Positions 53,923 through 63,251 of a stretch of 64,000 nucleotides of DNA are shown piece after piece. The notes beneath the pieces are model-generated. The model was given only the letters and a program-made list of their open reading frames with translations. It was not told where the DNA came from and made no database searches. The translations under genes and the position numbers were made by a program. Each line of letters opens with the position of its first letter. Position 1 is the first letter of the stretch. Source of the stretch: Pseudalkalibacillus hwajinpoensis (lineage in GTDB: Bacteria > Bacillota > Bacilli > Bacillales > Guptibacillaceae); contig NZ_JADFCM010000008.1 of NCBI RefSeq assembly GCF_015234585.1, positions 1,550,001-1,614,000 on the forward strand, in the 5' to 3' direction.

Positions 53923-54064
53923 GTTAATCAACCCTTTCTACCTTTTCGGTCACTTATAGCTAATTTCTGGACAACGTTGTCATTTCCTTTTATCCCTACT
54001 TGAATTTAATTGTAAGAATAAGTAGAGTGTTATTAGAAAGAAGATTTCGACAAGGAGGATGCTT

Positions 54065-54985
54065 ATGAATATTATAATTTTTGGTGCTGGTGCACTTGGT
54101 ACATATTTCGGGTCAAGATGGTCTGAAACTGGTGAAAACGTCTCCTTTTATGTTCGTGAAGGAAGAAAAGCGCAAATTGAACAAGAAGGGCTGCAAGTAA
54201 TAAGTGTAAAAGGTAATACGAAGGTGCGCTCTCCTAAACTCATTACAAATGCGTCTGAAGTATCTTCCGTTGACCTTGTTCTTCTGGGCGTTAAAGGATA
54301 TCACCTTGAAGATAGTCTTCCAGTTCTCAAGGAGTTTGTTGCGAAAGGAGCAAAGGTTCTTCCTATACTAAATGGAATTGAACATATTTCCATCCTCAAA
54401 GATGAACTCGGTGAAGAATCAGTACTCGGTGGATTATCATACATTATTGCTACTCTTGATGACCAAGGGCACGTACAACATACGAGTGAACTACATGACC
54501 TAATCTTCGGTCCGCTCCACCCTTCTCAAGAAGAGATCTGTGCTTCAATAAGCAAAATGAATGAGCATGCGAATTTTAATTCTCAATTAACTTCAAACAT
54601 CGAAGAAGAGATGTGGAAAAAGTATATGTTCATTTCAGCGATGTCTGGTGTAACTACTGCTGGGGATTTTCACACGGGCATCATAAGAGATGTCCCCGAA
54701 ACCCTCAAACTAGTTGAAAATGTGATGAGTGAGATCAGAACACTTGCATCACAGTATGACATACACATCAATCAAGAAGATATTGATCGCCGCATGAAGT
54801 CATTCCAATCCCTTCCTTACGAAGCGACTTCTTCCATGCATCAAGATAAAAGAAAAAAGAACAAGCTAGAAGTCGAGCATCTTCAAGGAGGGGCACTTCG
54901 TCTTGCTGAGCAGGTAAAGCTGAAACTTCCTTATACAGAGACGCTTTATCGTTTAATAAAACCGTACGAAATTCAAAAAAAATAA
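54065..54985 (+). CDS. Ketopantoate reductase family (PanE/ApbA) protein
   Basis: NADPH enzyme family that reduces 2-dehydropantoate in pantothenate synthesis. Dinucleotide fold MNIIIFGAGALGTYFGSRWSETG, then LLGVKGYHLED, PILNGIEH and the C-terminal helical domain with KYMFISAMSGVTTA. About 306 residues. Paralogues of unknown substrate are common in Bacillus, so true PanE function is uncertain. I use ATG 54065; the ATG at 54059 abuts AAGGAGG. Confidence 0.85.
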   Translation: MNIIIFGAGALGTYFGSRWSETGENVSFYVREGRKAQIEQEGLQVISVKGNTKVRSPKLITNASEVSSVDLVLLGVKGYHLEDSLPVLKEFVAKGAKVLPILNGIEHISILKDELGEESVLGGLSYIIATLDDQGHVQHTSELHDLIFGPLHPSQEEICASISKMNEHANFNSQLTSNIEEEMWKKYMFISAMSGVTTAGDFHTGIIRDVPETLKLVENVMSEIRTLASQYDIHINQEDIDRRMKSFQSLPYEATSSMHQDKRKKNKLEVEHLQGGALRLAEQVKLKLPYTETLYRLIKPYEIQKK

Positions 54986-54990
54986 ACCAC

Positions 54991-55030
54991 CATAAGAAAA
55001 AGCGAGGATTCACCCTCGCTTTTTCTTATG
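54991..55030. terminator. Long bidirectional terminator
   Basis: Perfect 17-bp stem (54991-55007 with 55014-55030); the TAA of the lactonase gene lies within it. It closes both the PanE-like gene and the catabolic operon. Confidence 0.96.
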
Positions 55031-56024
55031 CTTTTACTTTTGCTTCTGAGGAAAATAATTTCTTTGGATTTTCTTCAAATAAAATCGTCAACGTTTCGTC
55101 GGATATTCCAACTGCCTTCAATTTAGGAATGATTTCTTCAAAAATATACGCTGGTTGCCAATTAGCCATGATTTTTTCCACTGCCTCTGGAAGAACTGGT
55201 GGGCGCCCCATCCAATAGTTTACGGTATCATGTGATAGCATGATTTGGTTTTCAAATCCGCTATTCAATAATCCAATTAATGTAATAAGACGTTCTTTAT
55301 CATAAGGAGCACCAACGAGTCCCTGTATGCCAAAGCGGTCAAAACCGATATTCACCCCCATTTCTAATGTCTTCAAATGATAAGCAGCATCTGTATTTCC
55401 ACACATATGACCAATGATGATGGATTGTGGGTGGACACCTTCTTCAATCAAAAGCTGTGCTTGCTCAGGCCCCATTGTCCCCTCTTGTGTATGCGTTAAA
55501 ATTGAAATGCCCGTTTCTTTATGAACACGTGCAGCGGCTTTAAAAAACATCATTTCATAATCTGTAATTTGATCTTTACTAGAGGCTAGTTTAATAACCC
55601 CTGGCTTAATTCCAGTTGTTCCAATCCCATCCGAAATTTCCTTGCTAAACATCTCATAAATATCTTCTTCTGCCGTTCCAAGACCCTGTCTAAATTTGAA
55701 ATAAGGGGTCGCACCTTCCCCTTCATAGTAGTATCCGGTCGCACAAATTATTTGTAGTCCTGTTTCAGTTGATATTGTTCGAAGAAGTTCCGGATTTCTA
55801 CCACACTCGTTCGGCGTAGGATCCACTACCGTTTTCACACCGTGTGCCATGACACTTTCGGCAACTGATATACCTACCTGAAGTGCTTCTTGAAAATCAA
55901 ATGCTCCAAGAGAAACATCCCCACTAAAACCTGGATAACCAAATGCAAAATGCTCATGAACTAGCGTTTTCCCGAGCTGCTCTACCGGAATTGGACCCGT
56001 CACTGTTTCTACTGTTTTCCCCAT
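55026..56024 (-). CDS. Phosphotriesterase-family hydrolase (lactonase-like)
   Basis: Amidohydrolase-superfamily TIM barrel with two metals. Ligands: HEH near residue 25, GVIKLAS with the carboxylated lysine, LTHTQEG, IIGHMCGN, and LSHDTVN. 332 residues, normal for phosphotriesterase-related (PHP/PLL) proteins, which mostly open lactones. Last gene of the Liv operon, one base after the CoA ligase stop; a lactone or ester opened here may feed the ligase. Substrate unknown. Confidence 0.88.
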   Translation of the reverse strand: MGKTVETVTGPIPVEQLGKTLVHEHFAFGYPGFSGDVSLGAFDFQEALQVGISVAESVMAHGVKTVVDPTPNECGRNPELLRTISTETGLQIICATGYYYEGEGATPYFKFRQGLGTAEEDIYEMFSKEISDGIGTTGIKPGVIKLASSKDQITDYEMMFFKAAARVHKETGISILTHTQEGTMGPEQAQLLIEEGVHPQSIIIGHMCGNTDAAYHLKTLEMGVNIGFDRFGIQGLVGAPYDKERLITLIGLLNSGFENQIMLSHDTVNYWMGRPPVLPEAVEKIMANWQPAYIFEEIIPKLKAVGISDETLTILFEENPKKLFSSEAKVKA

Positions 56025-56025
56025 A

Positions 56026-57693
56026 TTATTTCACTCCTTCTGCTTTTTGGCGCTCGTTATCCTGGAGTTTTCTCCATAAAATCTTTCCACTACTCGTAGT
56101 TGGAAATGCATCCATAAACTCAATCATTCTTGGATATTTATAAGCTGCCATTTGTTCTTTGGACCATTCGATAATCTCTTCTTCCGTGACTTTTCCTTTA
56201 TCACCCTCATTTAGAATGACAAAAGCTTTAACTGTTTCACCTCGACGAGGATCAGGAACACCGACAACGCAAGCTTGCTGAACAGCTGGGTGCTTATATA
56301 AGATTGACTCGACTTCTGTTGGCCACACTTTAAAACCCGAAGCATTGACCATTCGCTTTACGCGATCAATCATAAAAAAGTATCCTTCTTCATCATAGCG
56401 TCCTATATCACCCGTTCGGAAGAAAGACTTCCCATCAAGGTCTATAAACGAATTGCGATTTTCATCCTCTCGATTATAGTATCCATCAAACACTTGTGGG
56501 CCGTTCACTACGATTTCACCTGGCTCACCTGGTCCAAGCTCTTTCATTGTATTAGGATCGATTACACGAGCATCCACGTCGAATGAAGGAACGCCTAAGC
56601 ATTGAAGTTTTGGAAAATCAGGTGGATTGAAATGAGTGTGAGATATCGTTTCAGATAAACCATACCCTTCTATAAATCGTAAGCCTGTTAAGTTATATAA
56701 TTTCTCCCCAACAGCTGCTGGTAAAGGAGCACCGCCCCCAGCTAGTATTTTTAGTGATGAAATTGAATAGTTTGGTAGATTAGGGTTTGATAGAAAATCA
56801 ATCAGCATTGTACTAATATTAACCCAGTTAGCAACCTCATATTTTTCAATGTATTTAGCAGCCAAATCCCGATCCCAACGTGTCATGACTACCATTGGAG
56901 CCCCGCTATAAATGGGGGCATGCATGCTATGGAGCATACCTGTCACATGAAATAAAGGTAGCGTTACAAGATGCATGCCATCTGCTGTGATATTCATCCA
57001 TTGAGATGCTCCTACAGCATTTGCTTGAAGCGTGCGGTTTGGATGAATGCATCCTTTTGGAAGACCAGTTGTACCAGATGTATAGGGCATGACCGCAACG
57101 TCATGAATAGATCTTACATATTCTCCAGGTGAATATTGGTGATTGACTACATCTTCCCACGTATAATGATTCGCCTTGTCCACTCTTCTAGCTTCTAGTG
57201 AAACTTCTGCTGGTATATCGCTTTCGTTACCGGCATAGTGAGAATAAGCTGCCGTGATAACATTAGTAAGTGTGGTTGACCCTACTAAAGGTTCTACCTT
57301 TTCATAGAGCTCCTGACCTACGATTGCGGTTTTAATATCGCAATCCTTAATATAGAAAGAGAGTTCCTCTGCTGTTAACATTGGATTAATGGGAACAACG
57401 ACAGCATTCGCTCTTAGGATCGCATAATAGGAAATGACAAACTGTGCAGAATTCTGCATGAAAAGAAGAACGTTTTCACCCTCAGTGACCTTCAACTGCT
57501 CAAGAAAAGCAGCCGTACGATCAACTTCCGCTAGTAGCTCTTTGTATGTTAGTGTTGCTCCGTAATAAATTATTGCTTCTTTATTCGGATATCTTTTGGC
57601 AGAAACAGCGAGGTTATCATAGATAGTCGTTTCAGGAACGGTAAGTGAATATGGTACTCGTTTAGGCCAGAATTTAAAATGATTTGTTTGCAT
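56026..57693 (-). CDS. AMP-dependent acyl-CoA synthetase
   Basis: Activates a carboxylic acid to its CoA thioester with ATP. 555 residues; P-loop YTSGTTGLPKG, GYGLSETISHTHFNPP, the hinge YDEEGYFFMIDRVKRM and catalytic lysine in TSSGKILWRK. Resembles long- or medium-chain fatty-acid CoA ligases. In this operon it would charge the acid imported by the Liv transporter. RBS AAAGGGGAT. Confidence 0.93.
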   Translation of the reverse strand: MQTNHFKFWPKRVPYSLTVPETTIYDNLAVSAKRYPNKEAIIYYGATLTYKELLAEVDRTAAFLEQLKVTEGENVLLFMQNSAQFVISYYAILRANAVVVPINPMLTAEELSFYIKDCDIKTAIVGQELYEKVEPLVGSTTLTNVITAAYSHYAGNESDIPAEVSLEARRVDKANHYTWEDVVNHQYSPGEYVRSIHDVAVMPYTSGTTGLPKGCIHPNRTLQANAVGASQWMNITADGMHLVTLPLFHVTGMLHSMHAPIYSGAPMVVMTRWDRDLAAKYIEKYEVANWVNISTMLIDFLSNPNLPNYSISSLKILAGGGAPLPAAVGEKLYNLTGLRFIEGYGLSETISHTHFNPPDFPKLQCLGVPSFDVDARVIDPNTMKELGPGEPGEIVVNGPQVFDGYYNREDENRNSFIDLDGKSFFRTGDIGRYDEEGYFFMIDRVKRMVNASGFKVWPTEVESILYKHPAVQQACVVGVPDPRRGETVKAFVILNEGDKGKVTEEEIIEWSKEQMAAYKYPRMIEFMDAFPTTSSGKILWRKLQDNERQKAEGVK

Positions 57694-57718
57694 TTTTTCG
57701 ATCCCCTTTCAAGTCCAC

Positions 57719-58957
57719 TTAATTTTCTATCTTAACTACTTTTCCGTCTTCAACAGCTCCGATAGCTGGTTTCCAGTCAAATGCACCACCGTTATAAATG
57801 CCAGTTAAATGCCAAACCATTTGCTCGTCGGGAAGTGATTGAACGCCTGCATCCATGCTTTCGATGATTTTGGCTGGATCGTCAACTGACCCGGCTTCTT
57901 TCATCGCATTTACGATGACATGCATCGCTTGATAGTTAAATGCACCTTCAGCAGTTGGAATCCGCTCGAATCGTTCTTTGTATTGACTAATAAAATTCTC
58001 AGCCCCTGGAGCATCACTATCAATAATTGGAAGAGCACCTATCGTACCTTCTAACTGATCAAGCCCGCCTAGTACAGGCTCAATTTCTTCAATTTTTGAC
58101 TGATCCATCAGCATGAAACCGCCTTCAAAACCAAGCTCTCTTGCTTGTTTAATCACGAGCGCTGTAGGCTGAGAAGGTCCTCCTACAAACATTACGTCAG
58201 GATTATTGCTTAATGCTTTTGTCACGATGGAGAAGAAATCTGTATCTTTACTAAAATCAATAGAACCTTCAAATACAACTTCTCCGCCATTTTCTTCCCA
58301 TACCGGCTTTAATGCTTCTGTCCAATCTTTACCATATTGAGAGGAAGTAGGCAGAAGAGCTATTTTCTTTCCAAATCGCTCCATTTGATAGTCTGTAAAA
58401 GGCTCAGGATAAGCATTGTAAGCTGGCGGAATCCCTAATGTCAGCGAATTATTTTGTTCCATAATTTTCGGTTCACTCGTATAGGCTGCAATAAGAAAGT
58501 CTTCTTGTTCGTTAAATACTTGAGTAGCGAATACGCCTCCACTATGAGGAACGAAAATAATTGGCGTATCATTTTCTTGTACAAGTCTTCTCGCATTTGT
58601 ACCTGTTTCATTCGGTAGATATTGATCGTCTAATGTCACAAGGTTAATGCCATATTGTTTGCCATTCACTTCGAAACCTTCTTGATTAATCTCATCTACG
58701 GCCATTTCTAATCCGCTCAACGTATTTTCCCCATAATATGCTGCAGGTCCACTTAGTGGGCCACTAAACCCAATGTTGACCGTGTTCTCTGCAGAAGATG
58801 TTGCATCTGCATTTGTACTAGTATCTTTTGATTTATTTTCATTAGAAGATCCTTCTGAATTACTGGAGTTACTAACGGACCCCGCCGCACAACCGCCCAC
58901 AACCATCAGTCCAATTAACACCATCATGAATACAAAAAGCTTTATCCCAATTTTCAT
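57719..58957 (-). CDS. Liv-type ABC transporter substrate-binding lipoprotein
   Basis: Family 6 periplasmic-binding-fold lipoprotein: signal peptide with lipobox VGGC (Cys23), a disordered Ser/Asn/Glu linker to ~residue 58, then NIGFSGPLSGPAAYYGENTLSGLEMAVDEIN. 412 residues. Placed with LivHMGF and acyl-CoA enzymes, it more likely captures an organic acid or lactone than a branched-chain amino acid. RBS AGGGGGG. Confidence 0.92.
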   Translation of the reverse strand: MKIGIKLFVFMMVLIGLMVVGGCAAGSVSNSSNSEGSSNENKSKDTSTNADATSSAENTVNIGFSGPLSGPAAYYGENTLSGLEMAVDEINQEGFEVNGKQYGINLVTLDDQYLPNETGTNARRLVQENDTPIIFVPHSGGVFATQVFNEQEDFLIAAYTSEPKIMEQNNSLTLGIPPAYNAYPEPFTDYQMERFGKKIALLPTSSQYGKDWTEALKPVWEENGGEVVFEGSIDFSKDTDFFSIVTKALSNNPDVMFVGGPSQPTALVIKQARELGFEGGFMLMDQSKIEEIEPVLGGLDQLEGTIGALPIIDSDAPGAENFISQYKERFERIPTAEGAFNYQAMHVIVNAMKEAGSVDDPAKIIESMDAGVQSLPDEQMVWHLTGIYNGGAFDWKPAIGAVEDGKVVKIEN

Positions 58958-58986
58958 CGTTATCCCCCTATACTAATCGATTCCAA

Positions 58987-59694
58987 TTATGCTCCAATAT
59001 AAGCTTTTCGAATCTCATCATTAGACAAAAGTTCTTCCTTGCTTCCTTCTAGTACAATTTTGCCACTCTCAATGACATAACCCCGATCAGAAATTTGAAG
59101 TGCTGCATTTGCATTCTGCTCTGCCAGCAGAATCGTTGTTCCCTGCTCATTGATATCCTCGATAATGTGGAACATTTGCTCAACGATCAATGGTGCTAGA
59201 CCTAATGATGGTTCATCAAGGAGAAGGACTTTCGGCTTGGCCATTAATGCGCGACCTATGGCAAGCATCTGCTGTTGACCACCACTAAGAGATCCAGCTG
59301 CTTGATGGCGCTTATCGTATAAGATAGGAAAAAGAGAATACACCTCCTTTAACTGATTTTCCATTTCCTTTCGATGCTTTCGATGAACATAACTACCCAT
59401 CTTCAGATTTTCATAGACAGACATTTGTGGAAATAACTTTCTCCCTTCAGGACACTGGACTATGCCTTCCTTCACAAGAGAGTGAGGCGGTTTTCCCGTT
59501 ACCTTGCGATCCATAAATAGAACATCACCAGATACTGGCTTCATCAAACCACTGATCGTTCTAAATATAGTGCTCTTTCCTGCCCCGTTAGCTCCAAGTA
59601 AAACAACCGTTTCTCCTTTGTTAACATTTAAGGAAATCTGGTGAAGAACGTTCGATGCACCGTAGTTGACGTTAATTGTGGATAGCTGGAGCAT
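58987..59694 (-). CDS. livF: Liv-type ABC transporter ATP-binding protein LivF
   Basis: ATPase with Walker A GANGAGKST, Q-loop, signature LSGGQQQML and Walker B VLLLDEPSLGLAP. 235 residues from ATG 59694, which follows AGGGGGTG by about six bases; overlaps livG by 23 bases, so translation is coupled. The GTG at 59703 is the other possible start. Confidence 0.93.
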   Translation of the reverse strand: MLQLSTINVNYGASNVLHQISLNVNKGETVVLLGANGAGKSTIFRTISGLMKPVSGDVLFMDRKVTGKPPHSLVKEGIVQCPEGRKLFPQMSVYENLKMGSYVHRKHRKEMENQLKEVYSLFPILYDKRHQAAGSLSGGQQQMLAIGRALMAKPKVLLLDEPSLGLAPLIVEQMFHIIEDINEQGTTILLAEQNANAALQISDRGYVIESGKIVLEGSKEELLSNDEIRKAYIGA

Positions 59695-60451
59695 GCGCTG
59701 CACCCCCTAGATAGGCTTGAATCACAGCTTCATTTTGGCGAATTTCCTCTGGTCGCCCTTCTGCAATTTTCTTCCCGTGGTTCAAGACCACAATTTGATC
59801 AGCTAGACTCATAATCATCGGCATCTTATGCTCAATAAGACAAACCGTAATGCCGTGGTCAGCCATCTTCCTCATTAAATACGCTAGGCCATCTGTTTCA
59901 TCTGGATTCACTCCGGCAGCTGGTTCATCAAGAAGAACCATTTCGGGATCAGTCGCTAAAGCTAGAGCAAAAGCGAGTCTCTTTTTTTCTTCCTGTGATA
60001 TAAGGGATACAGGATGTTCAACAACATGCATCATTTCAACAAACTTTAGCGCTTCTAATGCCTTTTCGTAGGACTTTTTTTCTTCATCTTTTTCTCTTTT
60101 CGTACGGAAAAGCGCATCCCATATTCCGGATTTGGTACGAAGCCTATGGCCGATCAGCACATTATCTAGAACAGTCGATTGCTCAAATAAGTTTGTTGTT
60201 TGAAAAGTTCTTCCTATTCCTAGTCTTGCAATTTGCTGTGGAGGTAACTTTGTAATCTCTTTTCCTTTGAAATTAATTCTTCCAGATGTCAGTGGGTGTA
60301 TCCCACTAATCAAGTTAAAAAAAGTTGACTTCCCGGCGCCGTTAGGTCCAATGATTGCTGTAATGGTCCCTTTTTCTATAGACACATTCACATCTTCAAC
60401 AGCCGCTAGTCCCCCGAAGCGCTTCGTGATTCCTTCTGTTGAAAAAAACAT
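59672..60451 (-). CDS. livG: Liv-type ABC transporter ATP-binding protein LivG
   Basis: 259 residues; Walker A GPNGAGKSTF, RTFQTTNLFEQ as Q-loop region, Walker B MVLLDEPAAGVNP, H-loop LIEHKM. The ABC signature reads LISQEEKKRLAFALAL, departing from the usual LSGG/LSYG, noteworthy for an otherwise normal subunit. Start shares one base with the livM stop. Confidence 0.93.
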   Translation of the reverse strand: MFFSTEGITKRFGGLAAVEDVNVSIEKGTITAIIGPNGAGKSTFFNLISGIHPLTSGRINFKGKEITKLPPQQIARLGIGRTFQTTNLFEQSTVLDNVLIGHRLRTKSGIWDALFRTKREKDEEKKSYEKALEALKFVEMMHVVEHPVSLISQEEKKRLAFALALATDPEMVLLDEPAAGVNPDETDGLAYLMRKMADHGITVCLIEHKMPMIMSLADQIVVLNHGKKIAEGRPEEIRQNEAVIQAYLGGAAHAPAIHN

Positions 60452-61458
60452 TAGCCTGCCTCCCCTACGTTCCTTTTAACATCACGCTTTTCCTTAGCGG
60501 TTTTCACCTTTTTCTGTCGCTTTTTTTGCATATACGCTTGAATACTACCTGTTATTCCACGAGGGTAGTATAAGACTAATAAAACAACTACAGGACCGAA
60601 AATGAGCATTCGATACTCTTCAAGAAACTGCAAGGATTGAGTAAGAGAGATGACAATGAGTGTGCCAACAATCGGACCTGCTAGAGTTCCAATCCCTCCC
60701 ACAAGAAGGTACATCAACATCTCGAACGTAACGGTAATAGCTGAGATTTGTGGGCCGATAAACCGAATAAAAGACGCGTACAAAGCCCCAGATAATCCAG
60801 CAAATAATGCTGATAGGGTAAAAGCAAGCAACTGATTTTTCATGATTGAAATACCAATCGTTTTCGCAAGCTCTTCACTATTACGGATCGCAATAAATGT
60901 CCTACCAAGTAATGAATGTACGATGCGATAACAAAGAAAAATCGTAAATGATAGAAAAAATAGAGCCAGATAATACTGAGATATTAACGTATCAAAAGTG
61001 ATGGGACCGATACTCCCAGGAGCGGGAATTCCAATTAACCCTCGAACTCCTCCAGTTAAACTATCCCATTTATCTATTAGGAGATAGATAATAACGCCTA
61101 CACACATCGTATAAATTGCAAAGAAATGAGATTTCGTTCGAAGAGCAACCACACCGACAATAGCGCCTGCTATAGAGGTGATCGCGACAGCAAGAAATAA
61201 AGCCATCCAATAAGGCATTCCAGCTTTTGTTGTCAGTAATCCAAGTCCATATGCTCCTATTGCAAAAAATCCTGCATGAGCGAGAGATAAATAACCCACA
61301 TAGCCTGAAATGATGTTAAAACCGTAGACTGCAATGGACCAAATAAACACAAGTGTCAGTAATTGCAGCACATACATATTTGGGAAAACTAGCGGAAAAA
61401 GAACAGCAACACACGCTATCAAAAGTAAAAGGGTTCGTTTTGAGAGAACATTTAGCAT
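60451..61458 (-). CDS. livM: Liv-type ABC permease LivM
   Basis: 335 residues, about eight or nine membrane segments; family stretches GYVGYLSLAHAGFFAIGAYG, AIRNSEELAKTIGISIMKNQLLAFTLSALFAGLSGALYA and GGIGTLAGPIVGT. Ends with a basic Lys/Arg tail. Start overlaps the livH stop by one base (TAATG). Confidence 0.93.
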   Translation of the reverse strand: MLNVLSKRTLLLLIACVAVLFPLVFPNMYVLQLLTLVFIWSIAVYGFNIISGYVGYLSLAHAGFFAIGAYGLGLLTTKAGMPYWMALFLAVAITSIAGAIVGVVALRTKSHFFAIYTMCVGVIIYLLIDKWDSLTGGVRGLIGIPAPGSIGPITFDTLISQYYLALFFLSFTIFLCYRIVHSLLGRTFIAIRNSEELAKTIGISIMKNQLLAFTLSALFAGLSGALYASFIRFIGPQISAITVTFEMLMYLLVGGIGTLAGPIVGTLIVISLTQSLQFLEEYRMLIFGPVVVLLVLYYPRGITGSIQAYMQKKRQKKVKTAKEKRDVKRNVGEAG

Positions 61459-62321
61459 TACTGAACCCCCTTAGTAAACAACCCGGTCGGCTTGGCTGTG
61501 AGAATCACAACGAGTAAGAGAAACGCAATCACATCTTTATAGTCAGAGGATATGTACGTTGCTCCAATGCTCTCCGTTAATCCAAGTAAATAACCTCCAA
61601 GTATGGCACCAGGGATACTCCCCATTCCGCCAATGATGATGATGACAAATGCTTTCATGATGACGAGGTTTCCCATCGTAGGGAATACGAGATTAATTGG
61701 CGAAGCAAGTGAAGCTGCTGCAGCCGCTAAACCACCAGCAATCGCGAACGTGAGCCATGCTACCTGATTTGCATTAATTCCTACTAGAAAGGCCCCTTCT
61801 CTATTTTGAGCCATGGCAATAATAGCTGCCCCAATCATTGTTTTGGTTAAGAAAAAATGAAGCGCAAGCATAAGGATCACGGCTGCCACGATAATTAAGA
61901 GTCTTTGCAGAGTTACCGTTAAACCGAATAAGTTAACTACAGAACCATATGGGGTGTCCATTCTGTGGTATTCTGTTCCCCACATAAATTGACCAAATGC
62001 TTCTAGAAAAAGAAGGATACCAATGGCCGCAACCATCATTCTCATCCCATCAGCGCCTTCTAACTTTTTGAAAATAAGCTGTTGCGTCACTACTCCAAGA
62101 AGAGCAACGACAGTAATCGATGCAATGATAGCGATCCAATAGTGAAAACCAAAACCTACCATCATCATTAAGGTAACGTAAGCACCCACCATATAAAAAG
62201 CACCATGAGCAAAATTGGGAACATGTAAAATACCGAAAACCAGTGTTAAACCAAGGGCGACAAGCGTGTAAACGCTTCCAATTGTAAGTCCGTTAAAAAT
62301 CTGCTGGAAAAGGAGCTCCAT
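61458..62321 (-). CDS. livH: Liv-type ABC permease LivH
   Basis: 287 residues and eight segments: FNGLTIGSVYTLVALGLTLVFGILHVPNFAHGAFYM at the start and GGMGSIPGAILGGYLLGLTES near the end. First transporter gene after a hairpin that separates it from the enoyl-CoA hydratase gene. RBS GGAGGAAT. Confidence 0.94.
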   Translation of the reverse strand: MELLFQQIFNGLTIGSVYTLVALGLTLVFGILHVPNFAHGAFYMVGAYVTLMMMVGFGFHYWIAIIASITVVALLGVVTQQLIFKKLEGADGMRMMVAAIGILLFLEAFGQFMWGTEYHRMDTPYGSVVNLFGLTVTLQRLLIIVAAVILMLALHFFLTKTMIGAAIIAMAQNREGAFLVGINANQVAWLTFAIAGGLAAAAASLASPINLVFPTMGNLVIMKAFVIIIIGGMGSIPGAILGGYLLGLTESIGATYISSDYKDVIAFLLLVVILTAKPTGLFTKGVQ

Positions 62322-62396
62322 GTTATTCCTCCTCTATTAGATAGGATCCAGACTAAGGGGACGGCGGACTTATGAAGAGAATTCAAGATGTGGGAA

Positions 62397-62432
62397 TTAA
62401 TCTGGATTGAAGAAATCATCAATCCAGATTAA
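62397..62432 (-). terminator. Hairpin between the hydratase and livH
   Basis: Perfect 14-bp stem ttaatctggattga (62397-62410) with tcaatccagattaa (62419-62432). The T tract on the minus strand is poor, so it may only weaken read-through or be an RNA processing site that sets enzyme-to-transporter ratio. Confidence 0.55.
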
Positions 62433-62437
62433 CAAGT

Positions 62438-63229
62438 TTATTTACCTTTAAATTGAGGAGCACGTTTTTCTTTAAACGCATTTGCGCCTTCTTTGTGATC
62501 TTCTGTCGTTACCATTAAAGCCTGAGTAATACGTTCTTGTTCAAGCACTTCAGATAAAGATGAAGTGAGTGAAGCATCGGCAATCTTTTTAATAAAACCA
62601 TATGCTTTACCAGGGCCTCTAGAAAGCTTATCAGCATATGCCATTGCTTCTTCCTCTAAGCTAGCTAAAGGATAAGTTTGATTTACAATATTTAATTGTT
62701 TCGCTTCTTTTGCAGTAATAGGCTGGGCAGAGAAGAAAAGCTCTTTCGCCTTATAAGGACCGATTAAACGCGGAAGGAAAGATAGTCCCCCACCATCTGA
62801 AATTAATCCGACCTGAGAGAAACTTAATACGAAACTACTATCTTCTGCTGCTAGAATAATGTCACTAGCGAGCGCTAGATTAAATCCTGCTCCAGCAGCA
62901 AAACCATGAATAACTGAAATAATCGGCTTCTCAAGGTCCCTCATCGTAAGAACCAGTTCATTTAACTTACCAATATGTTCATAAACTTCTGTTGAAGAAG
63001 TATCCCCCATCGTTTTTACATCACCACCGGCACTGAAAGAACGGCCGGCACCTGAAAGCATAACAACTCGAATGTCGTCGTTTTCTTTCGCATCTTGAAT
63101 CGCTTTTGTTAGTCCTAAGATCATTTCGGGACTAAACGCATTTAGCGCTTCAGGTCGATTAAGTGTAAGATGAAGCACAGCACCATGTACATTTACTTTA
63201 AGATGATCCGTTTTTACTGTTGTTTCCAT
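62438..63229 (-). CDS. Enoyl-CoA hydratase/isomerase family protein
   Basis: Crotonase-fold enzyme, 263 residues. Oxyanion-hole segments GRSFSAGGDVKTM and HGFAAGAGFNLALASDIILA; the second acidic catalytic position is SFSQVGLISDGG, with Asp of the GGG loop in place of the usual Glu-Gly. Adds water to, or isomerises, an enoyl-CoA in the operon's route. Confidence 0.92.
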   Translation of the reverse strand: METTVKTDHLKVNVHGAVLHLTLNRPEALNAFSPEMILGLTKAIQDAKENDDIRVVMLSGAGRSFSAGGDVKTMGDTSSTEVYEHIGKLNELVLTMRDLEKPIISVIHGFAAGAGFNLALASDIILAAEDSSFVLSFSQVGLISDGGGLSFLPRLIGPYKAKELFFSAQPITAKEAKQLNIVNQTYPLASLEEEAMAYADKLSRGPGKAYGFIKKIADASLTSSLSEVLEQERITQALMVTTEDHKEGANAFKEKRAPQFKGK

Positions 63230-63251
63230 TTTTAAACACTCTCCTTATTTT

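Noticed and set aside
57719..62321. Branched-chain amino acid transporter label
   Set aside because: The family name fits, but the surrounding acyl-CoA and lactonase genes point to an organic acid; I kept the Liv names only for the fold.
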